Assembly: GCA_947561395.2 (NCBI GenBank)
Contig: OX387186.1
Span: 40,877,220 to 40,941,219 of the forward strand
Source: Buxus sempervirens
Taxonomy: Eukaryota > Streptophyta > Magnoliopsida > Buxales > Buxaceae
DNA length: 64,000 nucleotides
Direction: 5' to 3'
Below are positions 11,446 to 22,084 of this stretch, in pieces. Within the stretch, counting starts at the first letter, position 1. Every line of letters starts with the position of its first letter. The notes beneath the pieces were generated by a model that worked only from the letters and a program-made list of their open reading frames with translations, made no database searches and was not told the DNA's origin. The position numbers and the translations under genes were made by a program.

Positions 11446-13257
11446 CTTGTGGATTTATGCCATTTTGTGTATATTCATGCTTTTTCATCACTTTTGAATG
11501 CTTGCTATTTTGTTTACTTTATTGGTGTATATTGGTGTATTCTAAATCTGATTGGGATACTTTTAAATTTTACATTGATGAAGGCATGTGTGTATGCTTG
11601 GATATGCTAAGGATCATGTTTAGGGCCTTACTTTGTTGTGCATGCCTACTTGTTTTTTGTTTGCCTTGTGTTAGGAGGTTCTTAGTGCTATTATTTGAGC
11701 ATGAAAATATTGAGCAAAAATCGGTAAATTCAGTAGCCATCATATGGGTTTTCAAGCATGTTTTTACCATCAAAACTCTCCTTATACCATGTCAAGTAGT
11801 TGGTAAATGTTTGGGCATTAATTTGGGGTATAAGTGATGCGCTTTTGAGCATGAGAAATCTGAAAATTTTAGTGCATATTTCTGGAGATTTTAAGCATGT
11901 TTTACCTCATTGAAACACTTTGGTATCATGTCAAGGAGTGCTAAAATTTTAGGCTCCAATTTGGGGTAGAAATGATACACTTTGAGCATGAAAAAGAGCA
12001 TGAAATCTGGGATTTTAGGGAATGCTTTTGAGTTTCAAGCATGCTTACATGATTTAATGGTTGTTTGTACAAATAACATGTTTTGTGTACCACTTTTTGG
12101 GCATGTAATATTTTTTGTGCATATTTAGTTGTTTTGGTGTTTGCTTGCTTGTATTTAGCTTCATTATTTTTGTCATATGTACCTTGGCTTGAAATTGAAT
12201 GCATGGCTACAAAAAAGAGTGGCAAGGGGCTGGGACGTTGTGAATGTTACCACAATTTAAAATTGCACTTGAGCACTTGAAACAATTTGCACAGCCTACC
12301 CTTTACCTATTAGGAAGTTGAACCATGAATGTGTGTAGCTTGGCGCACCGAGGTCGTGACTTCGGAAAGCGAAAGTGAAAACATTTACCATAGAATTTAA
12401 GTCAATGATGTGATGACAATGGGATCTGTGATTCGATTCCGGGCATCACTAGACTTGAGTTCTAAGTTGCCAATTAAGCCAAAACCCAAAAACCATACGC
12501 TTGAAGGTGGAGAAACACGTTTTCAGCTAAAAGCACACAATTGCGTTTGGGGAATTGGGTGTAAATGTGGGAAGACCGTTTGCATGTTTTACAGGCCAAG
12601 GTATAATTTGAATACCATATTGAATGAAGGTAATACAAGGTGGCAAGGTAAAGCCATGTTCTTTTCCTAAATTTGGGGAATTTTGCAAGTATGATGTCCA
12701 AGCCTAATTTGGGGCAAGTTTTGAAGGTCAAATTAAGGTGAACACCAATTGGGAATAAAAAAAACTAATCGGGTGAAAAAATGAGTCAAAAAGGGCCATT
12801 TGGCAATAACCGGCAACTCAGGCCGGTTAATAATAACTGTATTCATATCCGGTACATATTTCCGGATACAAAGGCATATGCGTGTATCCGGTTAGGGTAA
12901 CCGGATACAATAAGGCATATTCTTATCCGGTATAGTATACCGGATACATTCAAAAAATGCACAAATTGGCTTTTCAGCCCAAATTTTCAGAATAAAATGC
13001 CTAAAACACTGTGGATAATCCTTAGGCACCCCGAAAAGAACATAAGAAATGTTCCCAAAAATACAAAATCAAAAAAAAATAAAATTAAAAAAAAACAAAA
13101 AAGGAATAAAATAAAATATTCTTTCAGGGTTTAACCTAAGTCTGAAAATCAAAGAGGAAACCAAGGTGTCATATTTTTTTTGACACCAACTCAACTCAAA
13201 CATGTGTCAATCAAACTCTGGAACTTGAAAACTGAGAAAATTCAGCAAATTTGAAGA
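11446..13257 (+). other. Untranslated leader, first part
   Basis: 1.8 kb between PBS and minisatellite. The open frame 11340-11837 crosses the LTR/PBS boundary and shows no domain, so it is not called. The words GAGCATGAAAA and TTTTAGGC recur loosely at 11690-12020, suggesting old internal duplication. An inverted-repeat array at 12808-12948 is listed separately. An A-rich stretch lies at 13060-13130. Confidence 0.6.
12808..12948 (+). repeat. Second inverted-repeat array, in the leader
   Basis: Four units: AACCGG-CAACTCAGG-CCGGTT, TATCCGG-TACATATTT-CCGGATA, GTATCCGG-TTAGGGTAA-CCGGATAC and TATCCGG-TATAGTATA-CCGGATA. They are separated by AAGGCATAT-type spacers. The arms match the LTR array but the loops differ. 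Confidence 0.9.
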
Positions 13258-14765
13258 AAACCCTTTGGTTGGTTATTTTTATCAATCAAATCAAAAAAAA
13301 AATGAAAACCTTGGTTGGTTATTTTTATCAATCAAATCAAAAAAAGTGGGACACTTGTAAGCCCTAGAATATTCCATGAAAACCTTGGTTGGTTATTTTT
13401 ATCAATCAAATCAAATAAAAAAAAATGAAAACCTTGGTTGGTTATTTTTATCAATCAAATCAAATAAAAAAAATGAAAACCTTGGTTGGTTATTTTTATC
13501 AATCAAATCAAAAAAAAAAAGTGGGACACTTGGAAGCCCTAGAATATTCCATGAAAACCTTTGGTTGGTTATTTTTATCAATCAAATCAAAAAAAAAATG
13601 AAAACCTTGGTTGGTTATTTTTATCAATCAAATCAAAAAAAAATGGGACACTTGGAAGCCCTAGAATATTCCATGAAAACCTTTGGTTGGTTATTTTTAT
13701 CAATCAAATCAAAAAAAAAATGAAAACCTTGGTTGGTTATTTTTATCAATCAAATCAAAAAAAATGGGACACTTGGAAGCCCTAGAATATTCCATGAAAA
13801 CCTTTGGTTGGTTATTTTTATCAATCAAATCAAAAAAAAAATGAAAACCTTGGTTGGTTATTTTTATCAATCAAATCCAAAAAGTGGGACACTTGGAAGC
13901 CCTAGAATATTCCATGAAAACCTTTGGTTGGTTATTTTTATCAATCACATCAAAAAAAAATGAAAACCTTGGTTGGTTATTTTAATCAATCAAATAAAAA
14001 AAAGTGGGACACTTGGAAGCCCTAGAATATTCCATGAAAACCTTGGTTGGTTATTTTTATCAATCAAATCAAAAAAAAAATGAAAACCTTGGTTGGTTAT
14101 TTTTATCAATCAAATCAAAAAAAGTGGGACACTTGGAAGCCCTAGAATATTCCATGAAAACCTTGGTTGGTTATTTTTATCAATCAAATCAAAAAAAAAA
14201 ATGAAAACCTTGGTTGGTTATTTTTATCAATCAAATAAAAAAAATTGAAAACCTTTGGTTGGTTATTTTTATCAATCAAATCAAAACATTTGTGGGATAC
14301 TTGGATAGAATATTCCAAGACACCTTTGGTTGGTTATTTTTATCAATCAAATCAAAACATTTGTGGGATACTTGGATAGAATATTCCAAGACACCTTTGG
14401 TTGGTTATTTTTATCAATCAAATCAAAACATTTGTGGGATAATTGGAAGCCCTAGAATATTCCAAGACACCTTTGGTTGGTTATTTTTATCAATCAAATC
14501 AAAACATTTGTGGGATACTTGGATATAATATTCCAAGATACCTTTGGTTGGTTATTTCTATCAATCAAATCAAAACATTTGTGGGATACTTGGAAGCCCT
14601 AGAATATTCCAAGACACCTTGGTTGGTTATTTTTATCAATCAAATCAAAAAAAAAATTGGGACCCTTGGAAGCCCTAGAATATTCCATAAAAACCTTGGT
14701 TGGTTATTTTTATCAATCAAATCAAAAAAATTATGGGACCCTTGGAAGCCCTAGAATATTCCAAC
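13258..14765 (+). repeat. 1.5-kb minisatellite in the leader
   Basis: About 28 tandem copies of a unit containing CCTTGGTTGGTTATTTTTAT then CAATCAAATCAAA and an A-run of variable length. From 13345 many units add GTGGGACACTTGGAAGCCCT and AGAATATTCCATG, giving a higher-order period of about 120-130 bases. From 14280 a variant with CATTTGTGGGATACTTGG takes over. Open frames crossing it are repeat translations, not genes. It is followed by an A-rich tail (14766-14820). Confidence 0.95.
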
Positions 14766-14869
14766 ACAAAATCAAAACAAAAAAAAAACAAAAAAACAAA
14801 AAAACAAAAAAACAAAAAAATCTGGATTGGTGTTCCCCTGACCTGTTTGTCTACATTTATAGGGGTGTG

Positions 14870-14952
14870 TTTCAAGTTAAATGGAAGCTAACATGTTCTA
14901 TTCATTTTTCATCAGGTACATTTAACCCAGGTGCACTTATTTGCAGTCATTG
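14870..14952 (+). promoter_or_regulatory. Possible 3' splice sites just before gag
   Basis: Pyrimidine-rich TTCTATTCATTTTTCATCAG (about 14895-14914) and CTTATTTGCAG (14936-14946) both end in AG within 50 bases of the gag region. The Ogre relatives of this group are known to splice their RNA. Whether the long minisatellite leader is removed as an intron is an inference. Confidence 0.35.
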
Positions 14953-15227
14953 CTCCCGTGACCAGATCCAAAGCAAGAGCCATGAATACTGAAGAGAACC
15001 AAGCCCAAGCTACCGTCCCAGCTCAGGACTTTACTCAGCTGCAGGAGCAAGTGGCCGGTCTGGCCAAAATGCTGGGAGACTTACTGGCGGCTCAAGCCCA
15101 GCAGGCCCAAGCCCAAAATCAGGCGTCGACTTCTCATCCGGCACCGCCACCTCAGGCCTATATTCCGCCTCCGGCTCAGCCCATGCCTGAGCCCATTTCT
15201 GATCAGGGAAAATACAGTAGAGTCTGA
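14931..15227 (+). pseudogene. Gag N-terminal part, out of frame with the main gag ORF
   Basis: The frame 14931-15227 contains APVTRSKARAMNTEEN followed by a coiled-coil-like stretch (FTQLQEQVAGLAKMLGDLL) and a Pro/Gln/Ala-rich segment, the usual start of Tat-type Gag. It stops at 15225-15227. The continuing Gag frame (ESEKELEKEKARDEM just before 15262) is shifted by one base, and the shift falls near the GGG run at 15206-15208. The true start codon is unclear: the ATG at 14931 is available, as is one at 14982. Confidence 0.8.
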
Positions 15228-15261
15228 GAAAGAGCTGGAAAAAGAAAAGGCCCGAGATGAG

Positions 15262-17982
15262 ATGGAAAAGAAAATGCTGCTGAGGATAGAAAGAATCCAG
15301 GCAGAGCTGAAAGAGGTGAAGGGGGGAGGCAGCCATGCAGGCACCACCTTCGAGGACCTATGCATGTACCCGGATGTCTGTCTACCGGCTAAGTTCAGGT
15401 GCCCGGATTTTGACAAGTTTGATGGCACGGGCTGCCCATTAAGCCATCTGAAACTATACTGCGGGGCCCTGTGCCAATTTGGCCGGGACGATGGCATACT
15501 GATCCAGCTCTTCCAGAGGAGTCTGACCGGGTCAGCCCTTAGGTGGTTCGCTACAGTGGACCATGGAAGGATCAGGAGGTGGAAGGACTTGGCTGATGCT
15601 TTCTTGGACCAGTACAAGTTCAACTCGGAGATTGTGCCAGACCGGTACGACATGATGAGGATGACCAAGGGGAAAGATGAACCGGTACGGCAGTACGCCA
15701 AGAGATGGAAAGAGGCCGCCTCCCAGGTCAGGCCACCTATGCAAGAGCCGGAGATGATCTCCACCTTTATGGGCACACTGGGGCAGCCCTTTTACAACCA
15801 TCTGGTGGGTCAGATAACCACCAACTTTGCAGCCCTGGTGCAGGTGGCTGACCGGATTGAAGAAGGGGTCAGATCAGGACGGCTGATAGACTACTCTACT
15901 CTGACTGGGCAGTCTGATTCCTCTGCCTCCATGGCCCAGAAGAAAGGGGCCGGGTTTAAAAAGACGGGGGCCCGAAAAGAAGGGGAGGTGAACCTGGTCC
16001 AGGCTCCTCCAGCTAAGAAGCCACTCCACGTCAACATCTCGGCACCCCAACAGGCCCAGCAGGCCCAGCAGTCGTACCAGACCCCGCTGAATGTCAACTT
16101 CCCTCCTTCTGTGCCAGCTAACACAATGAGGACTTTTTCTAAGGAGGAGCGGGATGCCTGGTTCGCAGCAAGGAAGAACCGAGTCTTCACTCCTCTCCCA
16201 ATATCGCTGTCCCAACTACTGCCAACCCTGCTAAAAGGGGAATACTTGACTCTGAAGGAGCCTAACCCAAATGCCCCGAAGGGGAGAAATTTTGACACAT
16301 CGGTCACCTGTGATTTCCACATGGGTGCACTGGGGCATTCTACTGATACCTGCTGGGTATTGAAGCATGCAGTCCAGGATTTGTTGGACCAGAAGGCCTT
16401 GGTGTTCAACACTGCTGCACCGGCCCCGTCCGGGAATGATATTGGGCAGAATCCTCTGCCTTACCACAATGGGGCAGGCCCATCCAACTCCATCACTGCC
16501 ATATCCACCACCAGAAGGGCCTTTGACCCATCACAGCTTATAGCACCAGTAGGGACCACTGTCCAGGTCCGTTTCTTCCAAGAAGAGGAAAAAGAGGAGA
16601 TCAACATGGTCTCCCAAAAAAATAATCTTGCTGCTGAGGACATAAGCTCCTCCTTAAACCGGGTCTCTTCTCTGATGGCCCAGATAAATACTGCAAGGCC
16701 TCCATTGGTCTTCAATTGCAGTCCACCCACTTATTCCCCATCCAAGCCGTATAAGGCTCCACTGGTCATCAATCTTGACCCCACCACTGCTTCCATCACT
16801 TCTTCTGTCCCCACAAATTCCAAACTTCAACCCTTGGTTGTAAATGTGCAGCCAGCCCATGCTATCCCTAAACCGGCCCATACATCCCGGTCCAAACTCC
16901 AGCCATTAGTGGTTAACATCCCTCAATTAGCCTATTCAGAGGCCGCTGTACCATGGAACTACAGCGAGGGAATCACGGCTACGGTTCCAGTGGTCAAAGA
17001 CCAGAACCAGGAGGAGGTGAACCTCATGACGAGGTCAGGGAGATGTGCAGGGGGCGAAGAGAAAGAAAAAGAGACAGAAGTAGAGAAAGAAAAAAAAGAA
17101 AATGAAGAAAAAAGAAAACAGAAAGGAAAAAATAAAGTGGGAGAAGACACCCCCCAGGGTGCAGAAAATGAGGCATCGGACCTCATAAAAATCATAAAAA
17201 AGAGTGAATTTAATCTGGTGGATCAGCTAAACAAGGTCCCGGCCCAGATTTCAATACTGGGCCTTTTGCTGAATTCTGAAAAGCATAGGGATGCATTGTT
17301 AAGGGTGCTACAGAGTGCACACGTGTCCCAAACAATTGATCCGGACCAGCTTGGTAAAATGGTTGGTCAAATCTTGTCACATAATGTGATAAGTTTCTCA
17401 GAGGGTGAGATCAGCCCAGGTGGGTGTTATCATGTGGACCCTTTGCACATCACTGTGCTTTGTAAGGGGTGCATGATTGCACGGGTTTTAATCGACAACG
17501 GGTCAGCGTTAAACGTTTGCCCGTTAATCACTTTTACCAAGCTGGGCCTGGACCAGTCAAGGATCAAACGGAATGGGCGGATAGTAAGGGCTTTTGATAG
17601 CTCCAAGACCCACTCCCTAGGGGAGATTGAACTGCCGGTCACAATTGGGCCGAATATCTTTAACATCACATTTGAAGTGATGGATATACCCGCAGCATTC
17701 AATCTGCTCCTAGGAAGGCCGTGGATACACTCGGCTAGGGCAATACCATCCACGCTCCACCAAAGAGTGAAGTATGTAAGAGGGCAAAGGGTGATAACAG
17801 TCCTAGCCGAAAACTTGGTGCCGCCCATTGTGTCACCTGATGTACCATTAATCAATGTGGACTTGACTGTCGACAAGATTGCATTCCACTCATTTCAATT
17901 TGAGGCGGTAAATTACATACCTGGGGGTGTGAGAAAAAGAAGGAAAAGGGGACCACTGCAGAAAAAATGGTCAAGAAAGTGA
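15262..17982 (+). CDS. Gag-protease polyprotein, 906 codons
   Basis: Structural and processing part of the Tat element. The first ATG in this frame is used, but the frame is open upstream, where the Gag N-terminus lies in another frame. Residues about 45-205 form the retrotransposon gag core (RCPDFDKFDGTGCPLSHLK, LRWFATVDHG, WKDLADAFLDQYKFN, RQYAKRWKEAA). Around residue 350 CDFHMGALGHSTDTC is a C-x2-H-x5-H-x4-C zinc-binding knuckle of the type seen in this lineage. A long Pro-rich linker and a Lys/Glu-rich stretch (about 595-635) follow. The aspartic protease has its catalytic D745 in LIDNGSALNV and the partner ILLGRPW-like motif LLLGRPWIHSA near residue 815. The frame ends at 17980-17982 shortly after the protease, at an A-run where the next domain is in the -1 frame. 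Confidence 0.93.
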   Translation: MEKKMLLRIERIQAELKEVKGGGSHAGTTFEDLCMYPDVCLPAKFRCPDFDKFDGTGCPLSHLKLYCGALCQFGRDDGILIQLFQRSLTGSALRWFATVDHGRIRRWKDLADAFLDQYKFNSEIVPDRYDMMRMTKGKDEPVRQYAKRWKEAASQVRPPMQEPEMISTFMGTLGQPFYNHLVGQITTNFAALVQVADRIEEGVRSGRLIDYSTLTGQSDSSASMAQKKGAGFKKTGARKEGEVNLVQAPPAKKPLHVNISAPQQAQQAQQSYQTPLNVNFPPSVPANTMRTFSKEERDAWFAARKNRVFTPLPISLSQLLPTLLKGEYLTLKEPNPNAPKGRNFDTSVTCDFHMGALGHSTDTCWVLKHAVQDLLDQKALVFNTAAPAPSGNDIGQNPLPYHNGAGPSNSITAISTTRRAFDPSQLIAPVGTTVQVRFFQEEEKEEINMVSQKNNLAAEDISSSLNRVSSLMAQINTARPPLVFNCSPPTYSPSKPYKAPLVINLDPTTASITSSVPTNSKLQPLVVNVQPAHAIPKPAHTSRSKLQPLVVNIPQLAYSEAAVPWNYSEGITATVPVVKDQNQEEVNLMTRSGRCAGGEEKEKETEVEKEKKENEEKRKQKGKNKVGEDTPQGAENEASDLIKIIKKSEFNLVDQLNKVPAQISILGLLLNSEKHRDALLRVLQSAHVSQTIDPDQLGKMVGQILSHNVISFSEGEISPGGCYHVDPLHITVLCKGCMIARVLIDNGSALNVCPLITFTKLGLDQSRIKRNGRIVRAFDSSKTHSLGEIELPVTIGPNIFNITFEVMDIPAAFNLLLGRPWIHSARAIPSTLHQRVKYVRGQRVITVLAENLVPPIVSPDVPLINVDLTVDKIAFHSFQFEAVNYIPGGVRKRRKRGPLQKKWSRK

Positions 17983-18662
17983 TGGAGAAATACCACTTTC
18001 ACCCAGGGAAAGGCCTGGGGATCAATCTGCAGGGGATGGTGGAGCCAATCACGGCTAAGAAACTGATCCCCAAGGTAGGGTTGGGCTTCAAGCCCAGAGG
18101 CTGGAGAAGAATGAAGCACGAAGAAGGGGAGAGCAGAAGCAAAGGAAAACTCCCTCATTTAAGGGAAAGTTTCCCTAAACCCTCCTACATAATCCAAATT
18201 TCACCTCCCATAGACCAGTCCAAGCCCCCATACCGAAATGACAATCCATTTCAAAAGCCCATTGTTTCGGCCTTACAACCCTATAACCCATCTCCAATAC
18301 TGGGAGCAGTGGATGGGCCTGGACCACAGCCCGAGCAATAGGTGGACTTTTCTGAAAATGTTGGGGCTTTCTTCGCCATGACTGAAGGCGAAAAGACTGA
18401 CGGTGACATGGACCTGCCGTTCATTGACTGGGCCGCAGTAAAGATTCCAGACAAGGTCATTTCTGGATTGGGCCCCGTAGCAGAAAAGGGCAGTACCCAC
18501 CCAGTGATGATGGCATCGGATTCTGGGTTTGAAGAGCAGGCTTTCCCTATTTCCCCTGCTCCCCAAAATTTTGTACTGAACAATTGGGAGGAAACTCCCC
18601 TTACCTTTGAAGCAGCGTTAGTTCGGCAAACTGACGCGGCTTCCAAAAAAAAACTCCAATAG
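17967..18662 (+). pseudogene. G-patch-like linker between protease and reverse transcriptase, broken
   Basis: The frame from 17967 reads KYHFHPGKGLGINLQGM and GLGFKPRG, a glycine-rich G-patch-like module found between protease and RT in many Tat-type elements. It is -1 relative to gag-protease, the shift falling in the six A residues at 17962-17967. A TAG stands at 18339-18341, after which the same frame continues (FSENVGAFFAM, IDWAAVKIPDK) to a TAG at 18660-18662. The RT frame is entered through another shift at the nine-A run 18645-18653. Either these are three lesions, or the region is bypassed by splicing or frameshifting, as Ogre relatives do with an intron here. Confidence 0.7.
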
Positions 18663-21600
18663 TGGATTGCCATTTCCCTGAAGGTTCTAATGGGCCTTCG
18701 TCTTCAGGGGAATTATGTTTAGAAGGCCCACAAAAAACCCAAAAAGATTTTTCTATTTTTTTTAGAAAATTTAAATTTTTCAAAAAGGTCCAAACCACTT
18801 ATGAACCATATAATCAGACCGAATTGGACCAGGTTGAATATGACTTCGACCTTGAGCTCGACTTTGATCTCATGGGGGTCGAAGAAGAGACCGAGGTCGA
18901 AGAAGAAGACGTTCCAAAAGAAATTGAATACCAATTGGAACGTCATGAAAAGGGGGTCCAACCTAATATTGAGGAGACCATATCCATAAATCTTGGGACC
19001 GAAGAGGACCCAAAAATTGTGAAAATCGGGTCATGCTTGTCTGATATGCAGAAAAATGAAATGTCACAATTCTTGGCAGATTACAAGGATGTGTTCGCTT
19101 GGTCATATCGGGACATGCCGGGGTTGGACACGGACATGGTGGTGCATAAGTTGCCAATTTTACCAGGGGTTAAGCAGATTAAGCAGAAGCTGAGAAGATT
19201 GAAGCCTGAATGGACCTTAAAGGTCAAGGACGAAGTGGTCAAACAATTTCAAGCCGGATTTTTGGCAGTCTCTACGTACCCAGAGTGGCTCGCAAACATA
19301 GTGCCGGTACCCAAGAAGGACGGGAAAGTCCGAATGTGCGTGGACTACAGAGATTTGAACAAGGCAAGCCCAAAGGACGATTTTCCGCTTCCACACATCG
19401 ACATTCTGGTCGATAATACTGCGGTACATAGCCTGTTTTCCTTCATGGATGGTTTCTCAGGATATAATCAGATCAAGATGGCTAAGGAAGATCAAGAGAA
19501 AACAGCATTTATCACACCTTGGGGCACATTTCACTATACAGTCAAGCCATTTGGGCTTAAAAACGCTGGGGCAACATACCAGCGGGCCATGACTGCACTA
19601 TTTCATGACATGATCCATAAGGAGATGGAGGTCTACGTAGACGATATGATTGCCAAATCATGCAAAGAGGAGGACCACTTGATCAATCTGAAGAAAGTGT
19701 TTGATCGGCTCAGGAAGTACAGTTTACGGCTTAACCCGGCTAAGTGCGTCTTTGGGGCTACATCAGGGAAGTTACTGGGGTTTATAGTGAGCCGAAGAGG
19801 AATTGAAATTGACCCGGCTAAAGCCAAGGCCATAATTGAAATGCCGGCACCCAGAACTGAGAAGGAGGTCAGGGGTTTTCTTGGAAGGATTCAATACATA
19901 AGCCGGTTCATAGCACAGCTCACTGCTATCTGTGAACCAATTTTCAAACTTTTGAGGAAAGATAACCCGACGGTCTGGAATGAGGACTGCCAGCAGGCAT
20001 TTGACACAATAAAGAGGTATTTGCTGAACCCACCTGTGCTAGTGCCACCAACTCCAGGAAGACCACTGATCCTGTACTTGTCAGTGTTGGAAACGTCAAT
20101 GGGATGTGTCTTGGGGCAGCATGATGAGACTGGTAGAAAAGAAAGGGCAATTTACTATCTGAGTAAAAAATTCACGGAATATGAAGCCAAATACTCACCA
20201 TTGGAAAAGACTTGCTGTGCTCTAGTATGGGCCACTCAGAGGCTAAGGCATTATTTCCTTAGTCACTCCACACTATTGATATCCCGGATGGACCCGCTGA
20301 AGTATTTGTTTGAGAAACCGGCACTGACTGGCAGAACGGCTAAGTGGCAACTACTACTGTCCGAATTTGACCTCACATACATCACCCAGAAGGCAATCAA
20401 GGGTCAAGCCATAGCTGATCACCTGGCTGCACATCCTCTGCCAGAATATCAACCCTTGAAGACCAACTTTCCCGATGAGGCGATTATGTACACTGAAGAG
20501 GAGGACAGTGAGAGTTCTTGGCAGATGTTCTTTGATGGGGCCGCCAATATGAATGGGAACGGAATAGGGGCAGTCTTGGTTAAACCAGATGGTTCGCACA
20601 TCCCGATTGCAGTAAAGCTGAGATTCCAGTGCACCAATAACATAGCAGAATATGAAGCATGCATAATTGGATTGCAAGCAGCCATGGATCATGGAGTAGA
20701 GGAACTTGACGTATACGGGGATTCGAGTCTTATCATCTTCCAAACAACTGGTGAGTGGAAAACCAAGGATCACAAATTGATCCCCTATCACCAGTATTTG
20801 GAAGAAATAAGCACAAATTTCACTCGAATTTCCTTCAACTATATGCCAAGGGCCAAGAATCAGTTTGCGGATGCTCTAGCAACCTTGGCTTCAATGGTCA
20901 GCATATCAAAAGGAGTAGACATCAGACCACTGGAAATTGAGGTCCGAGATGAACCGGCTTACTGTCTCGTTCTAGAGGGAGCACCAGAAGAAGAAGCACC
21001 ATGGTTTCAAGATATCAAGAACTTCTTGAATAATCGGAGTTTGCCAGAAAATGCCACTGCTACTGAGAAGAGGACAATACAGAGATTGGCTGGTCAATTT
21101 CTGCTAAGCGGTGGACATGTGTACAAGAGATCGCATAACGACATTCTGCTAAGATGCGTTGCCAAGGCTGAATCGGAAAGGCTGATTGAGACTGTACATG
21201 GAGGAGTCTGTGGGCCCCATATGAGTGGACACATGTTGGCGAAGAAGATCCTGAGGCTGGGATACTACTGGACAACCATGGAGCATGATTGCTGTATACA
21301 TGTCAGGAGGTGCCACCAATGCCAGATATATGCAGATAATAAGCATGCACCCCTAGGTGAGCTGCATAACATGACATCACCCTGGCCCTTCTCTATGTGG
21401 GGCATAGATGTCATCGGCATGATCTCCCCTAAGGCATCGAATGGGCACAGATTCATCCTGGTGGCGATTGATTACTTCACTAAATGGGTAGAAGCAGCAT
21501 CATACGCAAATATCACAAGCAACCATGTGATCAAATTTTTGAAGCACAACATTATTTGTCGCTATGGGCTTCCAAGTGCCATAGTATCAGACAATGCTTC

Positions 21601-22084
21601 AAATATCAAGAACAAGGACATGAAGAAAATGTGTGAGCAGTTTCAGATCACCCACCATAAGTCAGCTCCATACAGGCCAAAGATGAATGGGGCAGTGGAA
21701 GCAGCAAACAAGAATATAAAGAAAATCATTCAAAAGATGGTAATAAGCTACAAGGATTGGCACGAAATGTTGCCACTTGCTCTGCATGCATACAGAACCT
21801 CAATCCGGACTTCAACTGGGGCAACCCCGTACTCCCTAGGCTCGGGCCATTCTCTTAGTGCTAAAGAACTTTCCAAGAAGGAAACTTTCCAAGAAGGAAA
21901 CTTAGTGCTAAAGAAAATCTTACCATTTTTGGAAGATCCTCGTGGTAAGTTCAAGCCCAATTGGGAAGGCCCATATGTCGTCAAGAAAGTCCTGTCAGGG
22001 GGTGCACTCATCTTAGCAGAAATGGATGGGTCAGATTTTCCTGAGCCCATTAACTCTGATGCAGTAAAAAGGTATTTTCCTTGA
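18662..22084 (+). CDS. Pol polyprotein: RT, RNase H, second RNase H, integrase (1140 codons)
   Basis: It encodes the replication enzymes of the Tat element. The listed start is GTG, not ATG, so the frame is probably reached from upstream. RT occupies about residues 170-345 (VDYRDLNKASPKDDFPLPHI, FMDGFSGYNQIKMA, catalytic Y325-V-D-D328). The connection/RNase H follows (LFEKPALTGRTAKWQ, about 545). A second, archaeal-like RNase H has FFDGAANMNGNGIGAVLV with Asp625, NIAEYEACIIGL, YGDSSLI and KNQFADALATLA, the hallmark of the Tat lineage. Integrase has an H-H-C-C zinc finger (about 840-890, ending CHQCQ) and catalytic D916, D977 and E1013; D977 and E1013 have 35 residues between them, as expected of DDE integrases. 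Beyond TPYSL (about residue 1058) the C-terminal part is rearranged and short but keeps WEGPYVVKKV. It ends with TGA at 22082-22084. Confidence 0.93.
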   Translation: MDCHFPEGSNGPSSSGELCLEGPQKTQKDFSIFFRKFKFFKKVQTTYEPYNQTELDQVEYDFDLELDFDLMGVEEETEVEEEDVPKEIEYQLERHEKGVQPNIEETISINLGTEEDPKIVKIGSCLSDMQKNEMSQFLADYKDVFAWSYRDMPGLDTDMVVHKLPILPGVKQIKQKLRRLKPEWTLKVKDEVVKQFQAGFLAVSTYPEWLANIVPVPKKDGKVRMCVDYRDLNKASPKDDFPLPHIDILVDNTAVHSLFSFMDGFSGYNQIKMAKEDQEKTAFITPWGTFHYTVKPFGLKNAGATYQRAMTALFHDMIHKEMEVYVDDMIAKSCKEEDHLINLKKVFDRLRKYSLRLNPAKCVFGATSGKLLGFIVSRRGIEIDPAKAKAIIEMPAPRTEKEVRGFLGRIQYISRFIAQLTAICEPIFKLLRKDNPTVWNEDCQQAFDTIKRYLLNPPVLVPPTPGRPLILYLSVLETSMGCVLGQHDETGRKERAIYYLSKKFTEYEAKYSPLEKTCCALVWATQRLRHYFLSHSTLLISRMDPLKYLFEKPALTGRTAKWQLLLSEFDLTYITQKAIKGQAIADHLAAHPLPEYQPLKTNFPDEAIMYTEEEDSESSWQMFFDGAANMNGNGIGAVLVKPDGSHIPIAVKLRFQCTNNIAEYEACIIGLQAAMDHGVEELDVYGDSSLIIFQTTGEWKTKDHKLIPYHQYLEEISTNFTRISFNYMPRAKNQFADALATLASMVSISKGVDIRPLEIEVRDEPAYCLVLEGAPEEEAPWFQDIKNFLNNRSLPENATATEKRTIQRLAGQFLLSGGHVYKRSHNDILLRCVAKAESERLIETVHGGVCGPHMSGHMLAKKILRLGYYWTTMEHDCCIHVRRCHQCQIYADNKHAPLGELHNMTSPWPFSMWGIDVIGMISPKASNGHRFILVAIDYFTKWVEAASYANITSNHVIKFLKHNIICRYGLPSAIVSDNASNIKNKDMKKMCEQFQITHHKSAPYRPKMNGAVEAANKNIKKIIQKMVISYKDWHEMLPLALHAYRTSIRTSTGATPYSLGSGHSLSAKELSKKETFQEGNLVLKKILPFLEDPRGKFKPNWEGPYVVKKVLSGGALILAEMDGSDFPEPINSDAVKRYFP
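21854..21915 (+). repeat. Symmetric X-U-U-X duplication inside integrase
   Basis: CTTAGTGCTAAAGAA (21854-21868) is followed by CTTTCCAAGAAGGAAA twice (21869-21884 and 21885-21900) and again by CTTAGTGCTAAAGAA (21901-21915). It sits where relatives have a longer segment between the catalytic core and the GPY region. A deletion repaired by template switching would explain it. Confidence 0.85.

Noticed and set aside
11340-11837. 165-codon forward frame after the 5' LTR
   Set aside because: It crosses the LTR/PBS border, starts inside the LTR and has no recognisable motif.
13376-14754. Several overlapping forward open frames of 60-115 codons
   Set aside because: They translate the leader minisatellite in different phases (repeated WLFLSIKSK- and FINQIKK-type words) and have no independent gene signal.
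15081-15776. 231-codon minus-strand frame and others opposite gag and pol
   Set aside because: Shadows of the coding strand of gag-pol; no domain.
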